From Rhodococcus sp. P1Y (GTDB lineage: Bacteria; Actinomycetota; Actinomycetes; Mycobacteriales; Mycobacteriaceae), in contig NZ_CP032762.1 in the NCBI RefSeq assembly GCF_003641205.1, positions 744,001 to 808,000 of the forward strand: a stretch of DNA of 64,000 nucleotides. Direction: 5' to 3'. The position numbers and the translations under genes are program-made. Shown here in pieces: positions 1 through 10,882 of the stretch. Every line of letters begins with the position of its first letter. Position 1 is the stretch's first letter. The notes below the pieces were generated by a model. That model saw only the letters and a list, made by a program, of their open reading frames with translations. It searched no databases and was not told the origin of the DNA.

Positions 1-83
1 TCGAAACCCCCCTGGGATCAAATCGGGCGGCGGTTGCCGTCGATCCAAGGGAAGTAAACAACAGCGCAGGACGGCGCCGAGAA

Positions 84-108
84 ATCTATCCCCAGACTGT
101 GGATAGAT
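84..108. repeat. Inverted repeat carrying a DnaA-box-like sequence
   Basis: ATCTATCC at 84-91 and GGATAGAT at 101-108 form a perfect 8-bp inverted repeat with a 9-base spacer. The right arm contains TGTGGATAG (98-106), which reads CTATCCACA on the other strand, one base from the DnaA-box consensus. It lies just beyond the stop codon of the GGDEF gene, so it could simply end that transcript. There is no U-tract. Confidence 0.35.
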
Positions 109-123
109 TCTGTGGAGTACTTC

Positions 124-1143
124 TCAACGCGCTATTCTCCACTCCGATTCGTCGGGCCCGGAGTCCTCGGTCCGACTGACTTTCGACGGACGACTGCGCT
201 TGGCGCGGTACAGATCCGCGTCGGCAGCTCGGTAGATCTCGGCCCATCGGCGTGCGGCAGGCATGGTCACGAGACCGACGCTCCACTCCGCACGATGCGC
301 ACGGCGGAGACGGTCGACGATCTGCCACGCCTCGGCTTCCAGAACCCCTGGCATGAACAGGACGAACTCGTCGCCGCCGAGCCTGCCCAAAACGTCTCGA
401 CGGCTCAACTCCGCCTTCCATGCCTTCGACACCCGGGCGAGGAGTACGTCGCCCGCGATATGACCGTATTCGTCGTTGATCTGTTTGAAATGGTCGAGGT
501 CGAGCACCGCCATGCTGACCGACAGACCCCGGGCTGCACACGCGGGCAACATCTTCTCGACTTTCGATTCGAAACCGAATCTGTTGAGAAGCCCAGTGAG
601 CGCGTCGTGGGTGGCCGAGTACCGCATACGTCGGGCGAAGGCTCCGAAGACCTCGGTCGCTCCGACTACACCGAGTGCGATGAGAACGAAGGAAATGAAC
701 GACGATTCGTACGGCCCGATCGATGCTCCGAGGACTGCCGACAGCGCGAGCGTGGCAACCCAGAACCCCGCGTTGCGCTCCGACCAGAAGGCCCCGATGT
801 GCATACCGAGAAACATCGTCGACAGAACGCAGACCAAGAAGGCCGACATCGTGTAGCTCGCCGAGAAGGACAGGGCCACAGCAAGGATCCCCATGAACGT
901 GACGACACCGATCGTCCGTTTCGGACTGGGCGCCCGCGACCGCATCAGTGTCACGGCCGACGCAATTCCGAGCGCCAACACGACCACGATCGCCAGCCGT
1001 CGCCACGGACCAGCGACGCTCCACGACGCACTGCCGCTCGCGACGTACAGCAGAGTGGTGGCGACGATGTACACGAACAGGGTGATTCCGGATTCGTCGA
1101 GTTTCGCTGTCTTGGACAGCATCCGGTCGATCATCCGACGCAC
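124..1143 (-). CDS. Membrane-bound GGDEF diguanylate cyclase
   Basis: Probable diguanylate cyclase of 339 residues that makes cyclic di-GMP from two GTP. The first ~165 residues are several hydrophobic segments forming a membrane anchor, and the rest is a GGDEF domain. The domain begins at HDALTGLLNRFGFE, has the metal-binding segment LDLDHFKQINDEYGH and carries an intact RLGGDEF active-site loop. No EAL domain or PAS sensor is visible, so the membrane part is probably the input. It stands alone, with about 220 bases to the next upstream gene on the same strand. A second GGDEF protein of similar design lies at 55653-56822. The activity is inferred from the intact motif. Confidence 0.85.
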   Translation of the reverse strand: MRRMIDRMLSKTAKLDESGITLFVYIVATTLLYVASGSASWSVAGPWRRLAIVVVLALGIASAVTLMRSRAPSPKRTIGVVTFMGILAVALSFSASYTMSAFLVCVLSTMFLGMHIGAFWSERNAGFWVATLALSAVLGASIGPYESSFISFVLIALGVVGATEVFGAFARRMRYSATHDALTGLLNRFGFESKVEKMLPACAARGLSVSMAVLDLDHFKQINDEYGHIAGDVLLARVSKAWKAELSRRDVLGRLGGDEFVLFMPGVLEAEAWQIVDRLRRAHRAEWSVGLVTMPAARRWAEIYRAADADLYRAKRSRPSKVSRTEDSGPDESEWRIAR

Positions 1144-1360
1144 GCCCCGCTACGGCAACAAACAAGGGTCGGGGTGGAGCCTCCACGGATAAGAATCCGC
1201 ACTCTGCCACCTCCCCAGGACATCGCGTTCAGCGTCTACGGCGACGTCTGTCGTGCGGGACTTTAACACCTTCCGCATGCTTTGGAGCTGTTACCAGGCG
1301 AGAGCGCAGCGGTGCGGAGTGACCCAGGCAGCGAGAGCGCGGCGGTGCGGTTTGGCGGTG

Positions 1361-2308
1361 TCAGGAGGCGAGTTCGGCGCGGGCGGCTTCGCGGGCGAGG
1401 AGACGATCGCGTGATTCTTCGAACTTCGACGCCTTGGCGGACAGCTCTTCGACGAACACTGCGAGTCGGTCGCGGTCTTTTTCTCCCGCTGTTGAGAAGT
1501 CGTCGCGGTCGAAAATTCGCCAGTGGCGAAGGACCGGGAGCAGAACTTCGTCCAGGTGCTGACGGAGATCGTAGATGCCGTGTTTGGCCAGCGCCATCGC
1601 GTTCTTGCGGAAGTTCGGCATGTTGAGTCCGGGCATCGCGAAGTCGGTGGCCACGTCGGCGATCGCCCTGACCATCTGGTCGGGCGTGAGGTCCAGCGCC
1701 GCCGAGCCGAGGTTGCGGTAGAAGATCATGTGCAGGTTCTCGTCCGCGGCGATCCGCGCGAGCATGCGGTCGGCGATCTCGTCACCACACGCAAGTCCGG
1801 TGTTGCGGTGTGACACTCTCGTGGCCAGTTCCTGCAGCGTCACGTATGCAACAGAGTGCAGGAAGTTCGCGCCGTCCATAGGGGCGTCGACACCGGTGGT
1901 CATGTGCTGCATGCGGGCGCGTTCGAGCTCTACGGGATCGACAGCACGCGTGACGACGAGATAGTCCCTCATCACGATTCCGTGGCGGTTTTCCTCGGCC
2001 GTCCATCGGCCCACCCAGGTACCCCAGGCACCGTCCAACGAGAAGTTGTCGGCCAGACCTCGGTGGTAGGAGGGCAAATTGTCCTCGGTGAGGAGGTTGG
2101 TGATCATCGCGACACGTGCGAGTTCGGAGAGGTTGGACTGAGACTCGTCCCAGTCCTGCCCACCCATGGCGGCAAAGTTGCGTCCCTCGTCCCACGGAAT
2201 GTAATCGTGCGGATGCCATTCCTTGGAAATCGACAGATGACGGTTCAGATTCTGTTCCATCGTCTCTTCGAGTTCCGTCAACAGCTCGGTATGGTCGAGA
2301 TCGCGCAT
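1361..2308 (-). CDS. Acyl-ACP desaturase family protein (DesA2-like, ferritin-like di-iron)
   Basis: A 315-residue protein of the soluble acyl-ACP desaturase family (PF03405), which uses a di-iron centre and reduced ferredoxin to place a double bond in an acyl chain. Two di-iron motifs are visible: EENRH near residue 105 and DENLH near residue 190. Length and N-terminal layout match the mycobacterial DesA proteins. No acyl carrier or reductase gene adjoins it. A 2Fe-2S reductase gene about 8 kb away (9746-10882) is a conceivable electron donor, but nothing in the sequence links them. The substrate cannot be read from the sequence. Confidence 0.85.
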   Translation of the reverse strand: MRDLDHTELLTELEETMEQNLNRHLSISKEWHPHDYIPWDEGRNFAAMGGQDWDESQSNLSELARVAMITNLLTEDNLPSYHRGLADNFSLDGAWGTWVGRWTAEENRHGIVMRDYLVVTRAVDPVELERARMQHMTTGVDAPMDGANFLHSVAYVTLQELATRVSHRNTGLACGDEIADRMLARIAADENLHMIFYRNLGSAALDLTPDQMVRAIADVATDFAMPGLNMPNFRKNAMALAKHGIYDLRQHLDEVLLPVLRHWRIFDRDDFSTAGEKDRDRLAVFVEELSAKASKFEESRDRLLAREAARAELAS

Positions 2309-2521
2309 TGCTCGGTCCTTCGTACGGGTACAGCGGTGACTTCGCGGTCAGCCGTAGGCTATGCCCGGCGTGTCGGGTGCGTCACGGGACCACGGTGATG
2401 TCTGGAGAAGTCCACATTCGCGCAACCAGTCTCTGGTTGGGATCACAGTTGGCAGTTTCTCGTACATAGTTGGCATTACTGCCACTGTTGTCGTAGCGCC
2501 CCGAGGCAGACACTGAAGCTC

Positions 2522-2674
2522 ATGACGACATTCATCGCACTCGCATCGATACTCGTGTTCGTCCACATCGGCATGATCACCTACGCACGGCACGCATCAT
2601 CGGCGGCCGTCCGGAAACTATGGGCAAGTCCTTACCGCTACGACTTCTTCCGGCCCGCCGATCCATGTAACTGA
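2522..2674 (+). CDS. Possible 50-residue single-span membrane peptide
   Basis: A short reading frame beginning MTTFIALASILVFVHIGMIT encodes 50 residues with one clear hydrophobic span, followed by a basic and aromatic tail ending PCN. The Shine-Dalgarno is weak (a GAAG-like stretch). Its last codons and stop fall in the first unit of a 28-bp tandem duplication at 2656-2711. I do not recognise the sequence. It could be a chance frame upstream of the desaturase gene on the other strand. Confidence 0.3.
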   Translation: MTTFIALASILVFVHIGMITYARHASSAAVRKLWASPYRYDFFRPADPCN

Positions 2675-2711
2675 CGGCGCTACCGCCGATCCATGTAACT
2701 GACGGCGCTAC
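2656..2711. repeat. 28-bp perfect tandem duplication
   Basis: Two identical, directly adjacent 28-base units occupy 2656-2683 and 2684-2711. Each contains GATCCATGTAACTGACGG. The repeat lies between the possible small peptide gene and the tRNA-Ala terminator and looks like a recent slippage duplication. Confidence 0.9.
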
Positions 2712-2737
2712 CGACACAGCGCCCCGAAGACGAAAAA

Positions 2738-2761
2738 GACGCTCAACCGAAGTTGAGCGTC
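2738..2761 (-). terminator. Intrinsic terminator of the tRNA-Ala transcript
   Basis: Read on the minus strand, a perfect 10-bp stem (GACGCTCAAC / GTTGAGCGTC) is capped by a TTCG tetraloop closed by a C-G pair. It is followed by a run of five T. It lies about 25 bases past the 3' end of tRNA-Ala, so it is a classic rho-independent terminator. Confidence 0.92.
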
Positions 2762-2785
2762 TCATTCCGAACACATATGCACTTG

Positions 2786-2858
2786 TGGAGCCTAGGAGAT
2801 TCGAACTCCTGACATCTGCCTTGCAAAGGCAGCGCTCTACCAACTGAGCTAAGGCCCC
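2786..2858 (-). tRNA. alaT: tRNA-Ala (anticodon TGC)
   Basis: A complete 73-base cloverleaf reads from GGGGCCT to discriminator A. The D-arm is AGCTCAGTTGGTAGAGC, the anticodon stem-loop is CTGCCTTTGCAAAGGCAG with TGC, and the T-arm contains GTTCGAAT. The acceptor stem pairs with GGCTCC at the 3' end. The CCA end is not encoded. It is followed by a strong terminator. The gene is downstream of gyrA and tRNA-Ile on the same strand, as in mycobacteria. Confidence 0.97.
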
Positions 2859-3005
2859 GGATCCTGCGTGACGAGCGTTCCAAACATTACCTGCTCGTAC
2901 CCCGCGATGTCACCTTACTCGATACTCACTCCGAACCCTGTCGCAATTCGAAAGTGCTGGCGCACTTCGCAATTACGTCGTTCGTCGGAGCAACCGGCCC
3001 AAATT

Positions 3006-3116
3006 TCAGGCTGCGGTGACTTCGTGCCACACGCCATCTCCGCTACGGGCATCCCGCACCTTCGACACCGCTACTGCCACTGTCACCAACACGCCGATCC
3101 AGACGAGAAACTTCAC
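3006..3116 (-). CDS. DLW-39 family mini-protein
   Basis: A 36-residue protein starting at GTG (VKFLVWIGVLVTVAVAVSKV) and ending DGVWHEVTAA. It has one N-terminal membrane span, a short basic turn and an acidic-aromatic tail. The tail resembles the D-L-W-x-E-x-T ending of the actinobacterial DLW-39 family. The Shine-Dalgarno GAGGTGAG lies about 6 bases before the GTG. It sits between tRNA-Ile and tRNA-Ala on the same strand, which I recall as the usual place for this family. Function is unknown. The family assignment is from memory of the motif. Confidence 0.7.
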   Translation of the reverse strand: MKFLVWIGVLVTVAVAVSKVRDARSGDGVWHEVTAA

Positions 3117-3145
3117 AGAATCTCACCTCTTCGTCGTGTTCGGTG

Positions 3146-3219
3146 TGGGCCTAGGAGGACTTGAACCTCCGACCTCTTCCTTATCAGGGAAGCGCTCTAA
3201 CCGCCTGAGCTATAGGCCC
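3146..3219 (-). tRNA. ileT: tRNA-Ile (anticodon GAT)
   Basis: A complete 74-base cloverleaf runs from GGGCCTATAGCTCAGGCGG to TAGGCCCA. The anticodon loop CTGATAA gives GAT, the T-arm is GGAGGTTCAAGTCCTCC, and the 7-bp acceptor stem is perfect. CCA is not encoded. It lies directly downstream of the DUF3566 gene and upstream of the DLW-39 gene and tRNA-Ala, so all may share a transcript ending at 2738. Confidence 0.97.
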
Positions 3220-3328
3220 TCGTACCTCGATTCGGGAGAATAATTCTCTTCCCGAACCGAGGAGTGAGGTTACCGTATCGAACCGCTGTACTCCAAAACG
3301 GCCCGATACGGCCCTCGAAACCTGGCAG

Positions 3329-4789
3329 TCAGTCGCGATCCGCAAGCGTCACTTCGACGCCCCCGACCAGGTCGGACGACAGGTTGTAGATGAACGATCC
3401 GATGGTCGTGAGGGCCGTGAACAGCACCATGTTGATGATGCCGATCACAGCTGCGTAGCCGAACACCTGGCCAGCGCTGACCAAACCGCCGTCACCGGAT
3501 TCGTTCACGATTTCGGTGAACGCGCTGTTGAGGCGATCCCACACACCCATGCCGTCGAGCACCGCGTACAGCAATCCGACAGCGACCATCCACACGAAGA
3601 AAAGCGACACCGCGATGACGAGCGAAATCTTCAGAGTCGACCATGGATCGATCTTGCGGAGCTGGATAGTCGCACGCAGCGGCTCACCATCTTCGCGTGC
3701 TGCCACCACCAGTGGTTGTGCAACCTTCTGCGTCTCGGAAGTCGGCTCCGAGTGCCGGACCTCCGACAGATCCGGCATGTCCTTCGCCAGGTCCTTGCGC
3801 TCGATGTGCCGCGTCGGACCGTCGATCCCGGCAGCCTTCGTTTTGGCCGCATCGCGTCGCTGCGTCCGGTCGGCCGGGTTCTCCTGCTCGGGGTAGCCGG
3901 CAGGAGCAGTGCGGGGCGCGTCCTGCGTCGGTGCACCCTGCGCGGAAACGGCCTGGCCCGGGGTTGCTGCCGGAAGGCTTCCCCCTCGAGCCGACAGGTT
4001 CGTCTGCGGTTGATTCTGCGGTGACCGGGCGTTCTGACCCTGCTGCGGCGGTGCCTGCTGAGCTGCACTCTGCTGGGGCGTCGACCCGCGCTGCCACGGC
4101 GGAGCGCCCTGCGTCGAGCCGTTCCCTTGCACCGACGCGCCCTGAACCGAAGAGCCCGGCGCAGAAGGACCCTGCGTCGATGGACCCTGTGCGGATGGAC
4201 CCTGTGCGGATGGACCCTGAACAGGTGTGTTCTGGACCGGTGTGCTGCGAACCGGTCCGGACGGCGGCTTCTGGAATGCAGCGGTCGCTGGCTGTCCTAC
4301 GTCGCCGGACCGGAGAGGGTCGATCGGACGATCCTCGGCACGAGGAGCATCCGGCCGCGGAGCATCCGGACGGCGGACCTCACCGCGAGGAGCATCAGGG
4401 CGTGGGGGCGCAGGCCTGTCGGCTTCCACGCGTGGAGCGGCCTCGGTAGGAGGCTGCTGCGCCGCCGTCGGTGCGTCCGGGCGGCGTTCGGCGGACGGCA
4501 CCTGGGGACGCTCGGGAGTCTTCGGACCGGACGCAGACGGACGCGCAGGCTGGCCGTTACCGGGACGCTCGGGCGTTTGCCCGGCCGCTGGATTCTCGGC
4601 ACGTGGCGCCGGTCGACCCGGAGCCTGACCCGAGCCGTTCGGTGGCCGAACCGGCGGCCGGTTGCCTCCGGCCGCCTGCGGCTGCGTTCCAGGCCGAACA
4701 GCCGGTTGCGGCCGAGCGGAAGTCCGCGGCTGCTCGCCCGGTTCGTTCGATGGAACGGGCCTACTGCCAGGCCTGTTGGGAGTGCTCAC
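3329..4789 (-). CDS. DUF3566 domain membrane protein with long Pro/Gln-rich N-terminus
   Basis: A 486-residue homologue of M. tuberculosis Rv0007. Roughly the first 370 residues are low-complexity, rich in Pro, Ala, Gln, Arg and Ser. Within them is a pentad-like repeat of the form [S/P]-[V/A/T]-Q-G-P around residues 190-215. The last ~115 residues are the conserved DUF3566 domain with two membrane spans: LKISLVIAVSLFFVWMVAVG and a span around VFGYAAVIGIINMVLFTAL. The GTG start follows the gyrA stop codon directly, with its Shine-Dalgarno AAGGAG inside the gyrA end, so translation is probably coupled. The function of the family is not known. The N-terminus is cytoplasmic by prediction. Confidence 0.88.
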   Translation of the reverse strand: MSTPNRPGSRPVPSNEPGEQPRTSARPQPAVRPGTQPQAAGGNRPPVRPPNGSGQAPGRPAPRAENPAAGQTPERPGNGQPARPSASGPKTPERPQVPSAERRPDAPTAAQQPPTEAAPRVEADRPAPPRPDAPRGEVRRPDAPRPDAPRAEDRPIDPLRSGDVGQPATAAFQKPPSGPVRSTPVQNTPVQGPSAQGPSAQGPSTQGPSAPGSSVQGASVQGNGSTQGAPPWQRGSTPQQSAAQQAPPQQGQNARSPQNQPQTNLSARGGSLPAATPGQAVSAQGAPTQDAPRTAPAGYPEQENPADRTQRRDAAKTKAAGIDGPTRHIERKDLAKDMPDLSEVRHSEPTSETQKVAQPLVVAAREDGEPLRATIQLRKIDPWSTLKISLVIAVSLFFVWMVAVGLLYAVLDGMGVWDRLNSAFTEIVNESGDGGLVSAGQVFGYAAVIGIINMVLFTALTTIGSFIYNLSSDLVGGVEVTLADRD

Positions 4790-7336
4790 TTACGACTCCT
4801 TCGGTACTTCGTCTTCGGCGGAGACTGCACCCGGCTCCGGATCGTGTTCGTCGGCGTTACGGGCAATAGCGAGAAGTGTGTCGCCTTCCCCGAGATTCAT
4901 CAACCGAACGCCCTTCGTCTGCCGACCAGCCTTCCGAACCTGCTTCGCTGCGGTCCGGATTACGCCGCCACCGGAGGTGATTGCGTACAGCTCGTCATCG
5001 TCGTCGACGATGAGAGCCCCCACCAGGGTGCCACGCTTCGGGTCGTACTGAATTGTCAGCACGCCCTTTCCGCCACGTCCCTGCTGCGGGTAGTCCTCCA
5101 TTGCGGTGCGCTTCGAGTACCCGCCCGAGGTCGCGACCAGCAGGTACTTGCCCTCACGGACGACGTTGAGCGACAACAGTTCGTCCTCGCCGTTGAAACG
5201 CATGCCTTGGACACCCGAGGTCGCGCGGCCCATCGGACGCAGAACCTCGTCGGTTGCCGAGAACCGAATCGATTGCCCTTGCGCAGATACGAGCAACAAG
5301 TCGTCGTCCGAGGACGCGAGCACTGCGCCGACCAGTTCGTCTTCGCCTCGCAGGTTCACTGCGACGATTCCGCCGCTGCGGTTGGAATCGAAATCGGTCA
5401 GCTTGGATTTCTTGACCAAGCCTCCCTTGGTGGCGAGCACCAGGTACGGCGCATCCTCGTACGTCTGAATCTGGATGACCTGCGCGATGCGTTCATCGGG
5501 TTGGAATGCCAGAAGGTTGGCGACGTGCTGGCCGCGGGCGGTCCTGTTCGCCTCTGGAAGCTCGTACGCCTTGGCTCGGTAGACCCGGCCCTTCGTGGTG
5601 AAGAACAAAATCCAGTCGTGCGTGGAGCAGACGAAGAACTTGCTGACGATGTCGTCCTGCTTGAGGCCCGCCCCCTGGACGCCCTTTCCTCCGCGCTTCT
5701 GCGAGCGGTAGAGATCCGTCCTCGTCCGCTTGGCGTAACCGGTTTCGGTGATGGTGACGACGACGTTCTCACGAGCAATGAGGTCCTCGTCGTTGACGTC
5801 TCCGTCGCTGGCGATGATGCGAGTACGACGGTCGTCGCCGAACTTCTCGACGATCTCGGCCAACTCGTCACGCACAATCTGCCGCTGGCGCTCTGGTTTG
5901 GCCAGGATGTCCTGCAGTTCGGCGATCTCGAGCTCGATCTCGGCCAACTCGTCGATGATCTTCTGACGCTCGAGGGCAGCCAGGCGACGCAACTGCATCG
6001 CGAGAATGGCATCGGCCTGGATCTGGTCGACATCGAGCAGTTCGATCAGGCCTGCACGCGCAGCATCGACGTCGGGTGAACGACGGATGAGGGCGATGAC
6101 CTCGTCGAGAGCGTCCAACGCTTTGACCAGACCGCGCAGGATATGAGCCCGTTCCTCCGCTTTGCGGAGTCGGTAGCGCGTGCGGCGAACAATGACATCG
6201 AGCTGATGCGCCACGTAGTAGCGAATCATCTGATCCAGACGCAGTGTCCGTGGGACACCGTCGACGATCGACAGCATGTTGGCGCCGAAGCTCGTCTGCA
6301 GCTGCGAGTGCTTGTAGAGATTGTTCAGCACGACCTTGGCGACGGCGTCACGCTTGATGGTGACGACGATGCGCATGCCGACGCGGTCCGAGGACTCGTC
6401 GTCGATCTTGGAGATCCCACCGAGCTTGCCGTCGCGGACTTGCTCGGCGATCGAGGTGATCATGTTGTCCGGGTTGACCTGGTACGGCAGCTCGGTGATC
6501 ACGATGGTCGAGCGTCCGTTGGAATCCTCTTCGATCTCGACCACGCCGCGCATACGGATCGATCCGCGACCGGTCGAGTAGGCGTCCTGGATTCCCTGTC
6601 CACCGACGATGAGTCCGTGTGTGGGGAAGTCCGGCCCCTTGACGCGTTCCATACATGCGGCGAGTGTTGCTTCTTCGTCGGCCTCGAAGTTGTCGAGTGC
6701 CCAGAAGACGGCTTCGCCGAGTTCACGCAGGTTGTGCGGCGGAATGTTGGTGGCCATACCGACGGCGATGCCGTTCGAGCCGTTCATCAACAGGTTCGGC
6801 ACGCGCGACGGAAGTACGGTCGGCTCTTGGGTTTTGCCGTCGTAGTTGGGGATGAAGTCGACGGTTTCCTCGTCGATGTCGCGCAGCATCTCCATCGCGA
6901 GCGGCGTCAGGCGCGCCTCGGTGTAACGCATGGCGGCAGCGCCGTCGTTTCCGCGGGAGCCGAAGTTGCCCTGACCGTCGACCAGTGGGTAGCGCATCGA
7001 CCACGGCTGTGCGAGACGAACGAGCGCGTCGTAGATCGAGGTGTCGCCGTGTGGGTGGTAGTTACCCATCGTTTCGGCAACGGGTCGTGCCGATTTCACA
7101 TAGCTGCGGTCGGGACGGAAGCCCGAGTCGTACATTGCGTACAGAACTCGGCGGTGAACCGGCTTGAGTCCGTCGCGTACTTCGGGAAGCGCGCGACCGA
7201 CGATGACGCTCATGGCGTAATCGATGTAGCTGCGCTGCATCTCCTGCTGAATGTCGACCGGATCGATCCGGTCGCCGCCTTCGGCGTTCGTCGTCTGTCC
7301 GGGTGGCCCGACAGGAGGCTCGGTAATGTCCGACAT
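4790..7336 (-). CDS. gyrA: DNA gyrase subunit A
   Basis: Breakage-reunion subunit of DNA gyrase, 848 residues from the ATG at 7336 with AGGAG just before it. An in-frame TTG one codon upstream is less likely. The catalytic tyrosine is in AMRYTEARL (Tyr138). The quinolone-pocket segment reads [10 protein letters not shown], with Thr at the position equivalent to E. coli Ser83. The C-terminal DNA-wrapping domain carries a GyrA-box-like QKRGGKG and a second RGGKG. It follows gyrB on the same strand after 76 bases and directly precedes the DUF3566 gene. Together with GyrB it introduces negative supercoils. Confidence 0.97.
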   Translation of the reverse strand: MSDITEPPVGPPGQTTNAEGGDRIDPVDIQQEMQRSYIDYAMSVIVGRALPEVRDGLKPVHRRVLYAMYDSGFRPDRSYVKSARPVAETMGNYHPHGDTSIYDALVRLAQPWSMRYPLVDGQGNFGSRGNDGAAAMRYTEARLTPLAMEMLRDIDEETVDFIPNYDGKTQEPTVLPSRVPNLLMNGSNGIAVGMATNIPPHNLRELGEAVFWALDNFEADEEATLAACMERVKGPDFPTHGLIVGGQGIQDAYSTGRGSIRMRGVVEIEEDSNGRSTIVITELPYQVNPDNMITSIAEQVRDGKLGGISKIDDESSDRVGMRIVVTIKRDAVAKVVLNNLYKHSQLQTSFGANMLSIVDGVPRTLRLDQMIRYYVAHQLDVIVRRTRYRLRKAEERAHILRGLVKALDALDEVIALIRRSPDVDAARAGLIELLDVDQIQADAILAMQLRRLAALERQKIIDELAEIELEIAELQDILAKPERQRQIVRDELAEIVEKFGDDRRTRIIASDGDVNDEDLIARENVVVTITETGYAKRTRTDLYRSQKRGGKGVQGAGLKQDDIVSKFFVCSTHDWILFFTTKGRVYRAKAYELPEANRTARGQHVANLLAFQPDERIAQVIQIQTYEDAPYLVLATKGGLVKKSKLTDFDSNRSGGIVAVNLRGEDELVGAVLASSDDDLLLVSAQGQSIRFSATDEVLRPMGRATSGVQGMRFNGEDELLSLNVVREGKYLLVATSGGYSKRTAMEDYPQQGRGGKGVLTIQYDPKRGTLVGALIVDDDDELYAITSGGGVIRTAAKQVRKAGRQTKGVRLMNLGEGDTLLAIARNADEHDPEPGAVSAEDEVPKES

Positions 7337-7412
7337 CAATTCTCCTCTATCAAAATCTTTGTGGCGTAAGCAGATTCAGGAACGTGGAAACCGCATCACA
7401 CGTCCAGGCTTG

Positions 7413-9745
<2,333 letters not shown>

Positions 9746-10882
9746 CTACAGGTCAAGCACGATCCGTCCGCCCTCGGCGCGCGAGACACAGATCAACATC
9801 TCGCTCTCCTGCTCTTCGGGAGTCAGTCGAGATTCACGATGGTCCGGCGTACCGCTGAGCACACGGGTTCGGCAGGTTCCACAGAATCCCTGCTGACACG
9901 AGTACGCGACATCGGGCTTGATTTCCCGAATTGCCTGCAGCGCAGTCGTATCCGACGGAACGGTGATTATCTCGCCGGTGTCGACCAACTGAACTTCGAA
10001 TTCGACACCACCGCGCACCGGAGGAGGGGAGAAACGTTCGAAGTACAGATGGGTCGCGGGCACACTGTCGAAGGCACGCCGAACCGCATCGATCATCGGA
10101 GGTGGGCCACAGCAGTAGACGGCGCCGGTTCCTGCTCGTTCGAGGAGCTCGGGTCCGGTGGCTATTCCAGCGGCATCGTCGGTGCGGATCGTGACACGGC
10201 CGGGCGGCAGCGCCTCGATCTCGTCGAGAAACGGCAGCGACTCCCGTGAGCGACCGCAGTACACGAGATGCCAATCCATTCCGGCCGCGTTCGCCGCACG
10301 CACCATCGGCAGGATCGCGGTGATACCGATGCCGCCTGCCACGAACACCGCGTTGCCACGCGGAACGAATGGAAACCCGTTCCGTGGACCTCTGACCGTC
10401 ACCGCTGCACCCTCCTCGAGGGAGTGCATCTCGGTAGAACCTCCGCCGCCGTCCGGAATGTACCGAACCGCAACGGTATACGTATTTCGTTCGGCCGGAT
10501 CGCCGCACAGAGAGTACTGGCGCCGACGCCCCGACGGCAGTGTGAAATCGAGGTGCATACCGGGTGTCCACGCCGGAAGATCCGCGCCATCGGTCGACGC
10601 GAAAGTCAACCGAACCACCGCGTTGTCCTCACACAGAATCTCGCGGCTCGCGAGTGTCAGCGGAATCGCCCGGATCACCGGCGGCGAGGCATACGCGTCG
10701 TCGTAACGGCCGCCGTCGAGCAGTGCGAACCATTTGTCGAGCGCATCAGTGACGATCGACACCGTCTGATCCGGCACTCCTCGCCCGTAGAGGTTCTGCG
10801 GAATCGACCGACCTTGTCGAAATGTCTCGACCGTCGCGGCCATGTCCTTCAGCCGTCGTCGGAAGCCCATCTCCGCCCTCAC
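9746..10882 (-). CDS. PDR-type ferredoxin reductase (flavin plus C-terminal 2Fe-2S)
   Basis: A 378-residue oxidoreductase with the phthalate dioxygenase reductase arrangement. A flavin-binding barrel (RQYSLCGDP) is followed by an NAD-binding domain (VAGGIGITAILPMV and CGPPPM) and a C-terminal plant-type [2Fe-2S] domain with CQQGFCGTC and a fourth Cys in MLICVS. It passes electrons from NAD(P)H to an oxygenase or desaturase. The GTG start overlaps the stop of the PF10118 hydrolase gene by four bases, so the two are translationally coupled. The pair interrupts the usual recF-DUF721-gyrB block. The physiological partner is not identifiable from the sequence. Confidence 0.88.
   Translation of the reverse strand: MRAEMGFRRRLKDMAATVETFRQGRSIPQNLYGRGVPDQTVSIVTDALDKWFALLDGGRYDDAYASPPVIRAIPLTLASREILCEDNAVVRLTFASTDGADLPAWTPGMHLDFTLPSGRRRQYSLCGDPAERNTYTVAVRYIPDGGGGSTEMHSLEEGAAVTVRGPRNGFPFVPRGNAVFVAGGIGITAILPMVRAANAAGMDWHLVYCGRSRESLPFLDEIEALPPGRVTIRTDDAAGIATGPELLERAGTGAVYCCGPPPMIDAVRRAFDSVPATHLYFERFSPPPVRGGVEFEVQLVDTGEIITVPSDTTALQAIREIKPDVAYSCQQGFCGTCRTRVLSGTPDHRESRLTPEEQESEMLICVSRAEGGRIVLDL

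Noticed and set aside
4127..6079. A 650-codon plus-strand frame opposite gyrA and DUF3566
   Set aside because: Antisense to well-conserved gyrA. Composition is typical of frame shadows in GC-rich DNA.
7006..7060. GyrA quinolone-pocket Thr at the Ser83-equivalent position as a resistance mutation
   Set aside because: Natural residue variation at this position occurs between actinobacterial genera. The sequence alone does not show acquired resistance.
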